Positions 1-7,121 of a stretch of 7,248 nt of DNA are shown here, one piece after another. Source of the stretch: Syntrophomonadaceae bacterium (lineage in GTDB: Bacteria; Bacillota_D; Dethiobacteria; DTU022); NCBI GenBank assembly GCA_003564505.1, contig PXFD01000058.1, positions 1 to 7,248 of the forward strand. Direction: 5' to 3'. The position numbers and the translations under genes are program-made. The notes beneath the pieces were generated by a model. That model saw only the letters and a program-made list of their open reading frames with translations, did not search any database and was not told the DNA's origin. Each line of letters opens with the position of its first letter. Within the stretch, counting starts at the first letter, position 1.

Positions 1-722
1 CCCCAGGATACCACTGTTATAACAAAAGCATTAATTATTACTCCCAGCACGGCAACTTTTTTAACTTCCTCAATGGTTTTTATCGGTTCCAGTAAGGCAA
101 TAATTACAGATGCCGTGATCATCTGCAAACCAAAATATAGAATCATATTCCACAGAGCATCAAAATAGGTCCCGCCCATAGACCTCTCAACCACATGAAC
201 CCCGATTGCCTGGTAATTGGTTAGAAAATGAGTTCCAAAAATAATAACAAGTGTTAGCGCAAGAAAAAGCGCTATGTATGACGAAACCTTTCTTACGGTT
301 TCAGCGCCTAAGATAGTTACAACCCAGATAGCAGCACTCAACAATAGCGCTCCCAAAAACACAGGAATTCGTAACAGGTCATAAAGAACCTGCCCGCCAG
401 TGGCCACAACTACTGCACAGACAATGAGCAGCAATAAAATTATAATCACGTCAAATATAGTAGCCAAAAAATTATTTTTATAGAAATCATTAGCCCAGGA
501 TCGGTAATCAAAAAGCCTTTTTTCTACTGCCCGTTTGAAAATAAAGTAACTGGCTAAGCCAATTATAGCTATAGATAATAGCGGCATGAAAAGTGCTGTC
601 CAACCCCACATGACGTAAAATTCTACAACCTGTCTTCCCGATGCAAATCCCCCTCCAAAATGCATGGCAAACCAGGAAAAAACAATGAAATAGATAGAAG
701 CCGAATAAACATTTTTAGACAT
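1..722 (-). CDS. YkvI-like multi-pass membrane transporter, 3' end beyond the window
   Basis: This partial gene starts at the ATG at 722-720 and gives 240 residues before leaving the window with no stop. A GGAGG ribosome site (734-739) lies 11 bases upstream. The product is very hydrophobic, with about six membrane segments visible (roughly residues 8-27, 40-63, 86-108, 118-138, 147-166 and 190-211) and a seventh starting near 224. The first helix carries a glycine break, FGGGFASGRQ at residues 22-31. This resembles the GxGFASGQE motif of the YkvI family (COG3949), uncharacterised proteins related to LeuT-fold secondary transporters; in that fold such breaks bind substrate or ions. Assignment is from memory of the family pattern, and the substrate is unknown. 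It follows the aldehyde oxidoreductase genes in the same direction after a 111-base gap with no visible terminator, so it may be co-transcribed and move that pathway's substrate. It is more AT-rich than the oxidoreductase genes. Confidence 0.72.
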   Translation of the reverse strand, partial: MSKNVYSASIYFIVFSWFAMHFGGGFASGRQVVEFYVMWGWTALFMPLLSIAIIGLASYFIFKRAVEKRLFDYRSWANDFYKNNFLATIFDVIIILLLLIVCAVVVATGGQVLYDLLRIPVFLGALLLSAAIWVVTILGAETVRKVSSYIALFLALTLVIIFGTHFLTNYQAIGVHVVERSMGGTYFDALWNMILYFGLQMITASVIIALLEPIKTIEEVKKVAVLGVIINAFVITVVSW

Positions 723-833
723 TAGTTACAGAGCCTCCTGTTGTAATAATTACTGAATATAATTGTTCAAGCGGTACATGACGTTACTGCGTAATCAATG
801 TTCTGGTAAGACTTTAATACTGGACAATGGCTG

Positions 834-1118
834 CTATCCCCCGCTGACGGGTAAAATAAAAAAGACTTTGTCTCCATCATTTAAGTTGACCCGTTCAAAA
901 TCCTGCTGTAGCACACTTCTATCATTAACCAGGGCCAGTCTGACGGCTGGCTTTCCGGTTTTCGAATCAAACAGGTACTCTGATAAGCGGTGCTTTGAGC
1001 TTCCTAATTTATCCAGCAGATATTTAAGTGTGGCATCATTCGGCAGCTCCACTACAACCTCACCGGAAGGATAAGATCCTTCGACCCTGACTTTAACTGA
1101 TATTATTTCTCTCTCCAT
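834..1118 (-). CDS. MoaD/ThiS-like small sulfur-carrier protein
   Basis: This complete 94-residue protein has the length and layout of the MoaD/ThiS ubiquitin-like sulfur carriers. It begins with a beta strand (IISVKVRVEG, 5-14), has a central helix with LKYLLDKLG (31-39), a strand with LALVNDRSV (61-69), and the typical L-N-DGDKVFFILPVSGG end (78-94). The C-terminal Gly-Gly is the residue pair that is adenylated and thiocarboxylated in this family, and VxxxPxxGG-type ends are characteristic. It lies 21 bases after the aldehyde oxidoreductase gene with its own GGGAG site 8 bases before the ATG. Tungsten oxidoreductases need a pterin dithiolene, and MoaD supplies its sulfur to molybdopterin synthase, so a dedicated carrier here is sensible. 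No MoaE partner is in the window. It could instead be a protein modifier (SAMP-like) or serve another sulfur transfer; the role at this locus is inferred from position. Confidence 0.85.
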   Translation of the reverse strand: MEREIISVKVRVEGSYPSGEVVVELPNDATLKYLLDKLGSSKHRLSEYLFDSKTGKPAVRLALVNDRSVLQQDFERVNLNDGDKVFFILPVSGG

Positions 1119-1139
1119 AAAATATTCTCCCGGCTGATT

Positions 1140-2993
1140 TTAATATAAGTCGCTGGCAACATCATCAAGCTTCAGGCGGCGCAGAGTTTCTTCTGTAGGC
1201 AGCCCGGTTTTCAAATCCCAGCCTCGCTTCTGATAGTAAGCATCCAGCTCTTTTTCAAAAACAGCAGGTTCCATAAACTCACCTGCTGCCGGCCCATCAG
1301 GGATTGGTTCATTCAGCACACGGTGGGGCAGGGTATCGTCTTTACGGGTAGCACCTTCCCTGGCATTAAATGCTCTTTCAAGAGCATAGACCCGATCGGC
1401 AACATCGAACAGCTCTTCGACCGTATAGTCCATACCGGTAACGTGCTTCATTATGTCCACATAGTCTTCCGAAATAGTTGTTAACCCAAAGATTCCTTCA
1501 GTGAAGCGGCAGGCAACCAGGCAGTCGGCAAGGGTAGTCATCCGCTGCACATCAACGATATATTCACCCTTACCCTCTTTCTGCTTGCGATCAACTGCCC
1601 CTCCCCTTTCGGCAGATGGCCGCCCATCCTGGTGACTTCCTCCACGGTTTGAAGTAGCATAACCAATTGCCATACCAGGGTAGCCACGCGGAGAATGAGC
1701 CGGGATTTCCAGGCCCTTTGTTTCCATGGCCAATTCTTCAGCATTAAAACGGCGGCCAAATTCGCGAGTACCTGCGCCAAGCACTTTGCCAAATCCTTTG
1801 TTTGCAGCAATTTGCTTTAACAGTTCCATCATCAGTTTCGGATCCCCGTATTTTAATTCTATGCCACCGGTGTCAGCCTTAGTAATCAGTCCTTTTTCAA
1901 AAGCTTCGATTGCCATGCCTATAACTGATCCTGCTGAAATTGTATCCAGGCCCATTTCATCAGAAAAACGGTCTGCAGCAATAAGAGATTTTAGATCGCT
2001 GTTGGCCAGGTTGGAACCGTAAGACCAGATGGTTTCATATTCCGGGCCAACCGATTCGGCCGGACCATATTCTTCTCCCTCCATGCGGAAGAGCTTGGCA
2101 CAGCCTATGGGACAGGAAAAACAGGAGGCGCTTTTTACAAAGGCCCGATTATGCAGCGCCTCGCCATCAATATCATCAGCATTAGGAAATACTTCCACCT
2201 GGTAGTTACGCGTACCCAGTAATCCCAGCTTGTTGTTGGCGGCAACGATAGCAGGTGTGCCATAAGTAGGCAGCACTTTAGATGTGGCCGGATTTGCTTG
2301 CATGCGCTCAACAATACTGTCACAATAATCTTCAAGGGCCTCCATATCCGGCACACGGATACCTCCAGATCCCTTGGCAACTACTGCTTTCAGCTGTTTA
2401 GACCCCATTACAGCACCGACACCGCCGCGGCCTGCGGCATGAACACCGGATATTATACAGGCCATGGGTGACAGGTTTTCGCCGGCAGGACCAATGCAGG
2501 TTATTTCACTTTCATTATAGTTTTCTTCACTGCGCAACTTTTTCTGGAATACAAATGTCTTCATCCCCCAGTAAGGGCTGGCATCAACAAGCCTGGCGTC
2601 TCCGTCTTCTATTACAAGCATAACCGGCTTTTCTGCACGACCAGTAATTACCATTCCATCAAAGCCGGCAAATTTCAGCTCCGCACCAAAATGGCCGCCA
2701 TAATAAGCATCGATGAAAAATCCGCTTAAGGGTGAGCGGGTTACCACTACCGTTCGCCCTCCAACTGCAGGAACGCGTGTGCCCTGAACAGGCCCGTTCA
2801 TCAGGATCAGGGCATTTTCGGGAGACAGCGGATCTGTTCCTGCCGGGACGGTGTCATAAAGATAGCGGGCAGCAATTCCATTTCCGCCAATTAAATCGCG
2901 AACCATTTCTTCAGCAAGTGCTTCAACTTCAATTGTGCCGGCGCTTAAATCTACCCTGAGAATTTTTCCTGTATATCCACCATATTTAAACAT
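1140..2993 (-). CDS. aor: Aldehyde:ferredoxin oxidoreductase, tungsten-pterin large subunit
   Basis: This 617-residue enzyme matches the aldehyde ferredoxin oxidoreductase family in length (about 605 in Pyrococcus furiosus) and order of motifs. These enzymes oxidise aldehydes to acids, or reduce acids in reverse, with a tungsten bis-pterin and one [4Fe-4S] cluster, in the cytoplasm. The N-terminal domain opens GGYTGKILRVDL (5-16). The pterin-binding AGRGGVGAVMGSK lies at 187-199. Cluster ligands are C291, C294, C298 (CFSCPIGC) and C495, close to 288, 291, 295 and 494 in P. furiosus. A DEMGLD motif at 345-350 matches the first DxxGLD pterin motif; the second is altered to DCLVAC (490-495). PEYE at 317-320 and H454 probably supply the active-site Glu and His. 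The start is the ATG at 2993, not an in-frame ATG 25 codons upstream, because it overlaps the ferredoxin stop and has an ideal ribosome site. The aldehyde substrate cannot be told from the sequence. Confidence 0.95.
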   Translation of the reverse strand: MFKYGGYTGKILRVDLSAGTIEVEALAEEMVRDLIGGNGIAARYLYDTVPAGTDPLSPENALILMNGPVQGTRVPAVGGRTVVVTRSPLSGFFIDAYYGGHFGAELKFAGFDGMVITGRAEKPVMLVIEDGDARLVDASPYWGMKTFVFQKKLRSEENYNESEITCIGPAGENLSPMACIISGVHAAGRGGVGAVMGSKQLKAVVAKGSGGIRVPDMEALEDYCDSIVERMQANPATSKVLPTYGTPAIVAANNKLGLLGTRNYQVEVFPNADDIDGEALHNRAFVKSASCFSCPIGCAKLFRMEGEEYGPAESVGPEYETIWSYGSNLANSDLKSLIAADRFSDEMGLDTISAGSVIGMAIEAFEKGLITKADTGGIELKYGDPKLMMELLKQIAANKGFGKVLGAGTREFGRRFNAEELAMETKGLEIPAHSPRGYPGMAIGYATSNRGGSHQDGRPSAERGGAVDRKQKEGKGEYIVDVQRMTTLADCLVACRFTEGIFGLTTISEDYVDIMKHVTGMDYTVEELFDVADRVYALERAFNAREGATRKDDTLPHRVLNEPIPDGPAAGEFMEPAVFEKELDAYYQKRGWDLKTGLPTEETLRRLKLDDVASDLY

Positions 2994-3409
2994 TACACAG
3001 CCTCCTCTCCGCAAACATATATGGCCTCGGTGGGACAGCGCTTTTCGCACTCGGGGCTGCCACCGCAAAGGTCACATTTATAGGCCAGATCTGTTTCTTC
3101 ATTAAACCAAATAGCATCATAGGGACATTCATCAACACAGATAGCACAACCAGTGCATAGCGATTCATCCAGGGTTACCATACCTTCCCCATCAGGCTGT
3201 ATAAGCGCCTCGGCCGGGCAGACCGCCACACAGGGAGCGTCATTGCAGTTTTGGCATACATCTGTACTGGTTGTATCCGGCATGATCCCGGCTTTCTTAC
3301 TGATCCTTGCCAGCCTGGGACTATATATACCATTGTAGCGCGCCGAGCAAACTAGCTGGCAAATCCTACAATCCGTACACTTGTCTTCATCAACACATAG
3401 TCTTGGCAT
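2993..3409 (-). CDS. Four-cluster [4Fe-4S] ferredoxin-type electron-transfer subunit
   Basis: This 138-residue protein carries sixteen cysteines in four groups that would bind four [4Fe-4S] clusters: C11-C14-C17-C21, C52-C55-C60-C64, C85-C88-C91-C95 and C112-C115-C121-C125. Groups one and three are classic CxxCxxCxxxC ferredoxin motifs, the second has CxxCx4CxxxC and the fourth CxxCx5CxxxC. This is the pattern of the DmsB/HycB/YdhY group of electron-transfer subunits. C5 and C133 are two extra cysteines. There is no signal peptide, so it acts in the cytoplasm. It directly precedes the oxidoreductase gene with a one-base overlap, as small Fe-S subunits do in bacterial multi-subunit aldehyde oxidoreductases (AorA of Aromatoleum) and in E. 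coli ydhY-ydhV. It probably passes electrons between the tungsten subunit and an outside carrier. The ribosome site AAAGGAG (3417-3423) overlaps the stop codon of the gene before it. Confidence 0.93.
   Translation of the reverse strand: MPRLCVDEDKCTDCRICQLVCSARYNGIYSPRLARISKKAGIMPDTTSTDVCQNCNDAPCVAVCPAEALIQPDGEGMVTLDESLCTGCAICVDECPYDAIWFNEETDLAYKCDLCGGSPECEKRCPTEAIYVCGEEAV
3001..3006 (-). promoter_or_regulatory. Ribosome binding site that fixes the oxidoreductase start
   Basis: AGGAGG on the minus strand sits 7 bases before the ATG at 2993-2991. The upstream gene stops with TAA at 2995-2993, so stop and start share one base (TAATG). This arrangement predicts translational coupling of the ferredoxin subunit to the large subunit, and it rules out the longer in-frame reading that would begin at 3068 inside the ferredoxin gene. 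Confidence 0.85.
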
Positions 3410-3421
3410 CTTTTTGCTCCT

Positions 3422-4327
3422 TTACGATTTTGGTTTATCGGAAATTCTTATATTGGCCAGCTCTTCGGCAGCTGAAGCCACTGCAGTCATGTCATTGCCG
3501 CCAAGCCCCTTGTTCATGGCAGCATTGTATAACTGATAAACCGCGCTGCTGGCCACAACCGGTAATTTCAACTCATTTGCCAGCTCCATAAAAAGATTGG
3601 CATCTTTATGCATATGGCTTAGGGCAAAAATGGTATTTTCGTAAGTTCCATCTACCAGGTTAGGGCCGAACAACTCAAGGGCGCGGCTGTTCGCGACACT
3701 TACCCCAAATACTTCTGATAAAGTTTCAGCGCTTACACCTGCTTTTTTACCAACGATAAAAGACTCTGCCAGCGCTACAATGGTTGAAGCAAGGACCATG
3801 TTATGACAAATCTTTACTGTCTGACCGGCACCGCTTTCACCGAGATGAAAAATATTTCCACTAATTACTTCTAAAACGGGGCGCACTTTTTCCAGTGCTT
3901 CAGATTCGCCGCCAATCATAATTGTCATGGAAGCATTTTCAGCGCCCATTGGTCCTCCGCTTACCGGCCCATCCAGAAAACTAATATCTTTATCTTTAGC
4001 CCTGCTATAGAGTTCACGCGCAACTGAAACTGCTGTTGTGCTTAAATCAACTATAACACTTCCCGGTTCCATCGCTGCGAGCGCTCCTGAATCAGGATTG
4101 CCAATAGCTTCCAGGGATGCTTCGCTTGTGGGTAGACTGGCCAGAAGCATTTCCACGTTTTTTCCGACGTCATAGGGGCTTTTTTCTACTGTTGCTCCAA
4201 GACCATCGGCATGGCTGCAGCAATGAGCACTGGTATCATAAATATAAACTTCATAACCTTTACTGACCAGATTCTTGACCACGCCCCGGCCGATCGCTCC
4301 TACCCCGAGCACACCAATTCGCTTCAT
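3422..4327 (-). CDS. 3-hydroxyisobutyrate dehydrogenase family NAD(P)-dependent oxidoreductase
   Basis: This complete 301-residue enzyme has the length and motifs of the beta-hydroxyacid dehydrogenase family, which reversibly oxidises hydroxyacids to semialdehydes (3-hydroxyisobutyrate, tartronate semialdehyde, 4-hydroxybutyrate and others). The Rossmann motif is GVGAIG (8-13), and D31 at the end of strand two favours NAD over NADP. DLSTT is at 94-98, the substrate-binding DGPVSGGPMGA at 119-129, and the catalytic lysine is K172 with N176 four residues on (KxxxN). KD at 241-242 and D279 match the conserved C-terminal helical domain. I12 stands where the family usually has Met, and H175 where a second Asn is common. 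It is the first gene of the operon, with AGGAGG (4335-4340) 7 bases before the ATG, and ends 12 bases before the ferredoxin gene. This suggests it makes or consumes the aldehyde used by the oxidoreductase. The exact substrate is unknown. Confidence 0.92.
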   Translation of the reverse strand: MKRIGVLGVGAIGRGVVKNLVSKGYEVYIYDTSAHCCSHADGLGATVEKSPYDVGKNVEMLLASLPTSEASLEAIGNPDSGALAAMEPGSVIVDLSTTAVSVARELYSRAKDKDISFLDGPVSGGPMGAENASMTIMIGGESEALEKVRPVLEVISGNIFHLGESGAGQTVKICHNMVLASTIVALAESFIVGKKAGVSAETLSEVFGVSVANSRALELFGPNLVDGTYENTIFALSHMHKDANLFMELANELKLPVVASSAVYQLYNAAMNKGLGGNDMTAVASAAEELANIRISDKPKS

Positions 4328-4721
4328 TATAAGTCCTCCTGTCCTTAATATGATTAAAGAAATAAGATTTATAGAATAAAAATAGCTATAGGGAATTTCG
4401 AAAAACTTTCACGGGTTGCCTTTAAAAGTCCATCAGAAAATGAACAGGACTATCTATGCAGCCTGCAAAGGTTTAGCTCAGGGGGGTGGTGCAGGGGGAG
4501 CGCTTCTTTTGCTTTGTTTATATTAAGTTAAATTGACTCCCCTTATTATTTTTCAACTTGCCTTGCCGATAATCCTTTTCCTTCATATAAAAAAATCCCC
4601 CCGGCGCCCGGCTTTGTTTTACAAACCTGGCTGCACAGGGGGAGTCTATGTATCTTAAATTATTAATCTCAAATCTCGAAATAACACAAAAGCTAAATAC
4701 AAGTTCTGACACCATATTGAT
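4328..4721. other. Intergenic region between the acylase unit and the oxidoreductase operon
   Basis: No gene is supported here. The left part (4341-4440) is AT-rich and should contain the promoter for the dehydrogenase gene at 4327, but no -35/-10 pair close to consensus stands out on the minus strand. The middle has purine-rich G runs on the plus strand (GGGGGG at 4481-4486, GGGGG at 4494-4498), an 11-base dyad TGCAGCCTGCA (4458-4468), and CTCCCC (4537-4542) able to pair at long range with GGGGAG at 4495-4500. The right part contains the acylase terminator. A 65-codon open frame at 4518-4715 runs through that terminator and has no good ribosome site, so it is not called. Confidence 0.6.
4589..4645 (-). 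terminator. Probable Rho-independent terminator after the acylase gene
   Basis: Reading the minus strand, TCCCCC (4643-4638) can pair with GGGGGA (4601-4596), and this is followed at once by seven T residues (4595-4589). Inside, TTTGT and ACAAA (4625-4621 and 4617-4613) form a perfect 5-base stem with a 3-base loop, with GC-rich arms between the two. A GC-rich hairpin followed by a U run about 80-130 bases past the acylase stop codon is the expected terminator form. The internal arms between outer and inner stems are imperfect, so the exact fold is uncertain. It does not work as a terminator in the plus direction, where no T run follows. Confidence 0.7.
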
Positions 4722-7121
4722 TTATTTTGGTTTAAGAACAAAAGTGTCAGCCTGGGGTGGTACCTCCTGGTGATAAATTCGGTAATACTCTTTTGCCATC
4801 CAAGATTCTATCTGATCATCATAATGCTTGCTTAAGGGGTGACCGGATTGTCCGACTGGTATTACTCCATAAGCTTCAATGGAATTACCCATTTCTGCAA
4901 CTACTCGAATCGTTGCCACATGAGATACATCAAATGGATTGTGCAGTCGGTGACCAGCCCTGCCTACCGTTATATGGCCTCCCCCCATGGGGAAAGGACC
5001 CCTGTTATAGATTCCACGTAGCGGGCCAAGTTCGCTGCCTACATCATGTCTGAAGTGAATTGTTTGCAGTTGATCCCAGCGCCAGCTGTGTGGATCATCA
5101 CCGAGCTTGCTAACTAGTTCCGATACTGTTTCAATATAACTGGCCAGGACCAGGTTTTCTAAAGAGTTACCTTTAAACCATTCACCTTCACCCTGATCCC
5201 ATAGACGCTCGACAACTTCATATACTACATAGTTACGACGCAGGAATTTTTCAAACAGTTCATCGCCCATCTCTTCTGCAAAAATAGTTCTCACTAAGTG
5301 CAAATAAAAACTTTCAAATATTGCCGGTCCGGCTTTATCCATGGCATTTATTGGTTTATCTATCCATTCTTTTAAAATTTCCACTCCGGCTGTTTCCTCT
5401 TCATTAAAGAGCTCTTGATTAGCTTCCAGGATACTAAGCAGTGATGGCAAGCGATGTTCTGCATGAGCATTATACCAATCAGTCTGTAATTCTTTCATAT
5501 CCTCAAGAGTATGCAGGTTATCATTTTCCAGGTATTGTACTATTCTCTTAATCCGATAACCAGGTGCATTGTCGACCGATATTATAAATGGGCAATCTTC
5601 CCTGGCAATAATTGCATTTGCTGCTGCAACATATTCATCATCGGGATTAAACACCTCCGGCATTTCATCCATTGGAATAAATCCTTCCCATGCATATGCA
5701 GAGTCCCACCCAGGCATGGGGACAACTCCAATTCCCTGAGATCTTATGGGCAGCAAGCCGGCAGTCCTTGAAGCAATATTACCATCTACATCGGCATAAG
5801 TGAAATTAGTACTGGGCATTGTAAATTTTTTGACTGCGCTTCTAAACTCATCCCAGTTTTCAGCAAGGTTAATTTTCAGCAGGGCATCGAAGCCTTCATC
5901 GCTGTGTAAAGCAGTCCAGGCGAGGCTGATGGCCGGTTCTTCTGAAATAAGTGGCCCATTACGGGTAATAATTATCTCAATTTCTTCCGGTTCATCCTCC
6001 CCACTTACATTAATTGTTTCTTTAATAATCTCTGCTTCATACCATTCATCATCATAAAAAAACATATGTGGGTCTTCTGGGTGCCGTTTCTCTATATAAA
6101 GATCCTGAGTATCCCCGATATTGGTTAATCCCCAGGCAACATATTCATTGAACCCATCAATCATCGCTGCCATGCCCGGGACAGACCATCCGTAGAGATC
6201 TAACTCTCCCTCAATTACCAAACGGTTTTCATAATATAAGCTTGGCATGCTCAATGAGTCGTGAGAATCAAAAGCAAAGAGAGCATTTCCTGACGCTGAT
6301 CTACCAGGTGCCACACACCAACCACTGCTGCCCAGACCTAACGATGGATAGTAATTTGAAGTTGTCAGGTCAAGCCTGGAATACAGCCCGAGTAGTTCTT
6401 TGCCGTCAATATTGATAGCTGTTTTTTCTTCCGTCCAAACTGCAGGGACATCATTATCAGGGAAGGCCGGAGGGATAAGCTCTTCATAAAGCAATTGAGG
6501 CAGTTCTTCTTGCAAACTTAACCGAAAAAGCTCGTTTTGATAGTTGTTAGCAGAATCAAAAGCCATCAATGCCGCAACACCGAAAACCTGGTCGACAGTC
6601 CAGGGTTCTGGTTCAAATCCAAGCAAGATAAATTCTGGCGGAACCCTGTTCATGCTATCCAAGTAAGCGTTAACACCTCCAGCATAACTGGCCAGCATTG
6701 ATATTGTAGCAGGAGTAGAGTTATTCATGAGCAGCCGCCCAACCCGGGGAAGGCCTACCGTACGAAGAAGGTTATCGGTATCAAGTTCACTTCTACCAAT
6801 TATTTCACTAATTCTTCCTTCACCGGCACGCCTATGCAATTCCATCTGCCAGAGGCGATCCTGAGCATGTGCGAACCCCTGACCAAAAAAGAGGTCACTC
6901 ATATTTGAAGCATCAATATGTGGGCGCCCTAATTCGTCACGGTATATGGTTATTGAGTCCTCTATACCTTCAATTTCAATTGTTCCATCTGTTTGAGGGA
7001 GGCTAGACCGTAATGTTGTATAGACAAATACTAAGCTTATTACTATGATCGCTAACATGATTGCAGCAGTGACTATAAGGATTTTTTTAAAGTTTAATCT
7101 TCTTCCAATCATTTCGGTCAT
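4722..7121 (-). CDS. Membrane-anchored penicillin-acylase-family N-terminal nucleophile hydrolase
   Basis: This complete 799-residue protein belongs to the penicillin acylase family (Ntn hydrolases that cut amide bonds such as those of beta-lactams, acyl-homoserine lactones or N-acyl amino acids). A basic start and hydrophobic stretch at 14-37, with no lipobox Cys, predict a single anchor with the enzyme outside the membrane. The alpha part has the typical RDELGRPHIDA (61-71), QGFAHAQDRLWQMELHRR (81-98) and GFEPEPW (168-174). Autocleavage should occur at G264-S265; S265 becomes the nucleophile of the beta chain, which begins SSGW where E. coli acylase has SNMW. The oxyanion Asn is probably N439 in STNFTYADVDGN. 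The C-terminal GQSGHPLSKHYDDQ (757-770) is also typical. RNGP (387-390) replaces the frequent RHGP. AGGAGG (7129-7134), 7 bases upstream, favours the first ATG over the Met at residue 4. It overlaps the preceding membrane-protein gene by 4 bases. Substrate unknown; function otherwise confident. Confidence 0.94.
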   Translation of the reverse strand: MTEMIGRRLNFKKILIVTAAIMLAIIVISLVFVYTTLRSSLPQTDGTIEIEGIEDSITIYRDELGRPHIDASNMSDLFFGQGFAHAQDRLWQMELHRRAGEGRISEIIGRSELDTDNLLRTVGLPRVGRLLMNNSTPATISMLASYAGGVNAYLDSMNRVPPEFILLGFEPEPWTVDQVFGVAALMAFDSANNYQNELFRLSLQEELPQLLYEELIPPAFPDNDVPAVWTEEKTAINIDGKELLGLYSRLDLTTSNYYPSLGLGSSGWCVAPGRSASGNALFAFDSHDSLSMPSLYYENRLVIEGELDLYGWSVPGMAAMIDGFNEYVAWGLTNIGDTQDLYIEKRHPEDPHMFFYDDEWYEAEIIKETINVSGEDEPEEIEIIITRNGPLISEEPAISLAWTALHSDEGFDALLKINLAENWDEFRSAVKKFTMPSTNFTYADVDGNIASRTAGLLPIRSQGIGVVPMPGWDSAYAWEGFIPMDEMPEVFNPDDEYVAAANAIIAREDCPFIISVDNAPGYRIKRIVQYLENDNLHTLEDMKELQTDWYNAHAEHRLPSLLSILEANQELFNEEETAGVEILKEWIDKPINAMDKAGPAIFESFYLHLVRTIFAEEMGDELFEKFLRRNYVVYEVVERLWDQGEGEWFKGNSLENLVLASYIETVSELVSKLGDDPHSWRWDQLQTIHFRHDVGSELGPLRGIYNRGPFPMGGGHITVGRAGHRLHNPFDVSHVATIRVVAEMGNSIEAYGVIPVGQSGHPLSKHYDDQIESWMAKEYYRIYHQEVPPQADTFVLKPK

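Noticed and set aside
743..770. Possible minus-strand promoter TTGAAC, 16 bases, TATTAC before the YkvI-like gene
   Set aside because: Transcription would begin inside or just beside the ribosome binding site at 734-739, leaving it truncated, and both boxes are weak matches.
763..1074. Plus-strand open frame of 103 codons
   Set aside because: It lies mostly opposite the MoaD-like gene, has no ribosome site and a low-complexity Ser/Leu/Thr composition typical of an antisense shadow.
2994..3068. Longer AOR reading with 25 extra N-terminal residues
   Set aside because: The extension lies fully inside the ferredoxin gene, is basic and unlike any AOR start, and the ATG at 2993 has an ideal ribosome site and the family's usual beginning.
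4470..4516. tRNA-like D-arm: TTAGCTCAGGGGG followed by GAGCGCTTCTTTTGC on the plus strand
   Set aside because: The D-loop would be far too long, and no T-arm (TTCRANYC) or acceptor stem closes the structure, so it is not a tRNA; a decayed fragment cannot be shown.
4518..4715. 65-codon open frame on the minus strand in the spacer
   Set aside because: It runs through the predicted terminator, has no good ribosome site, resembles no family I know, and its composition follows the noncoding sequence.
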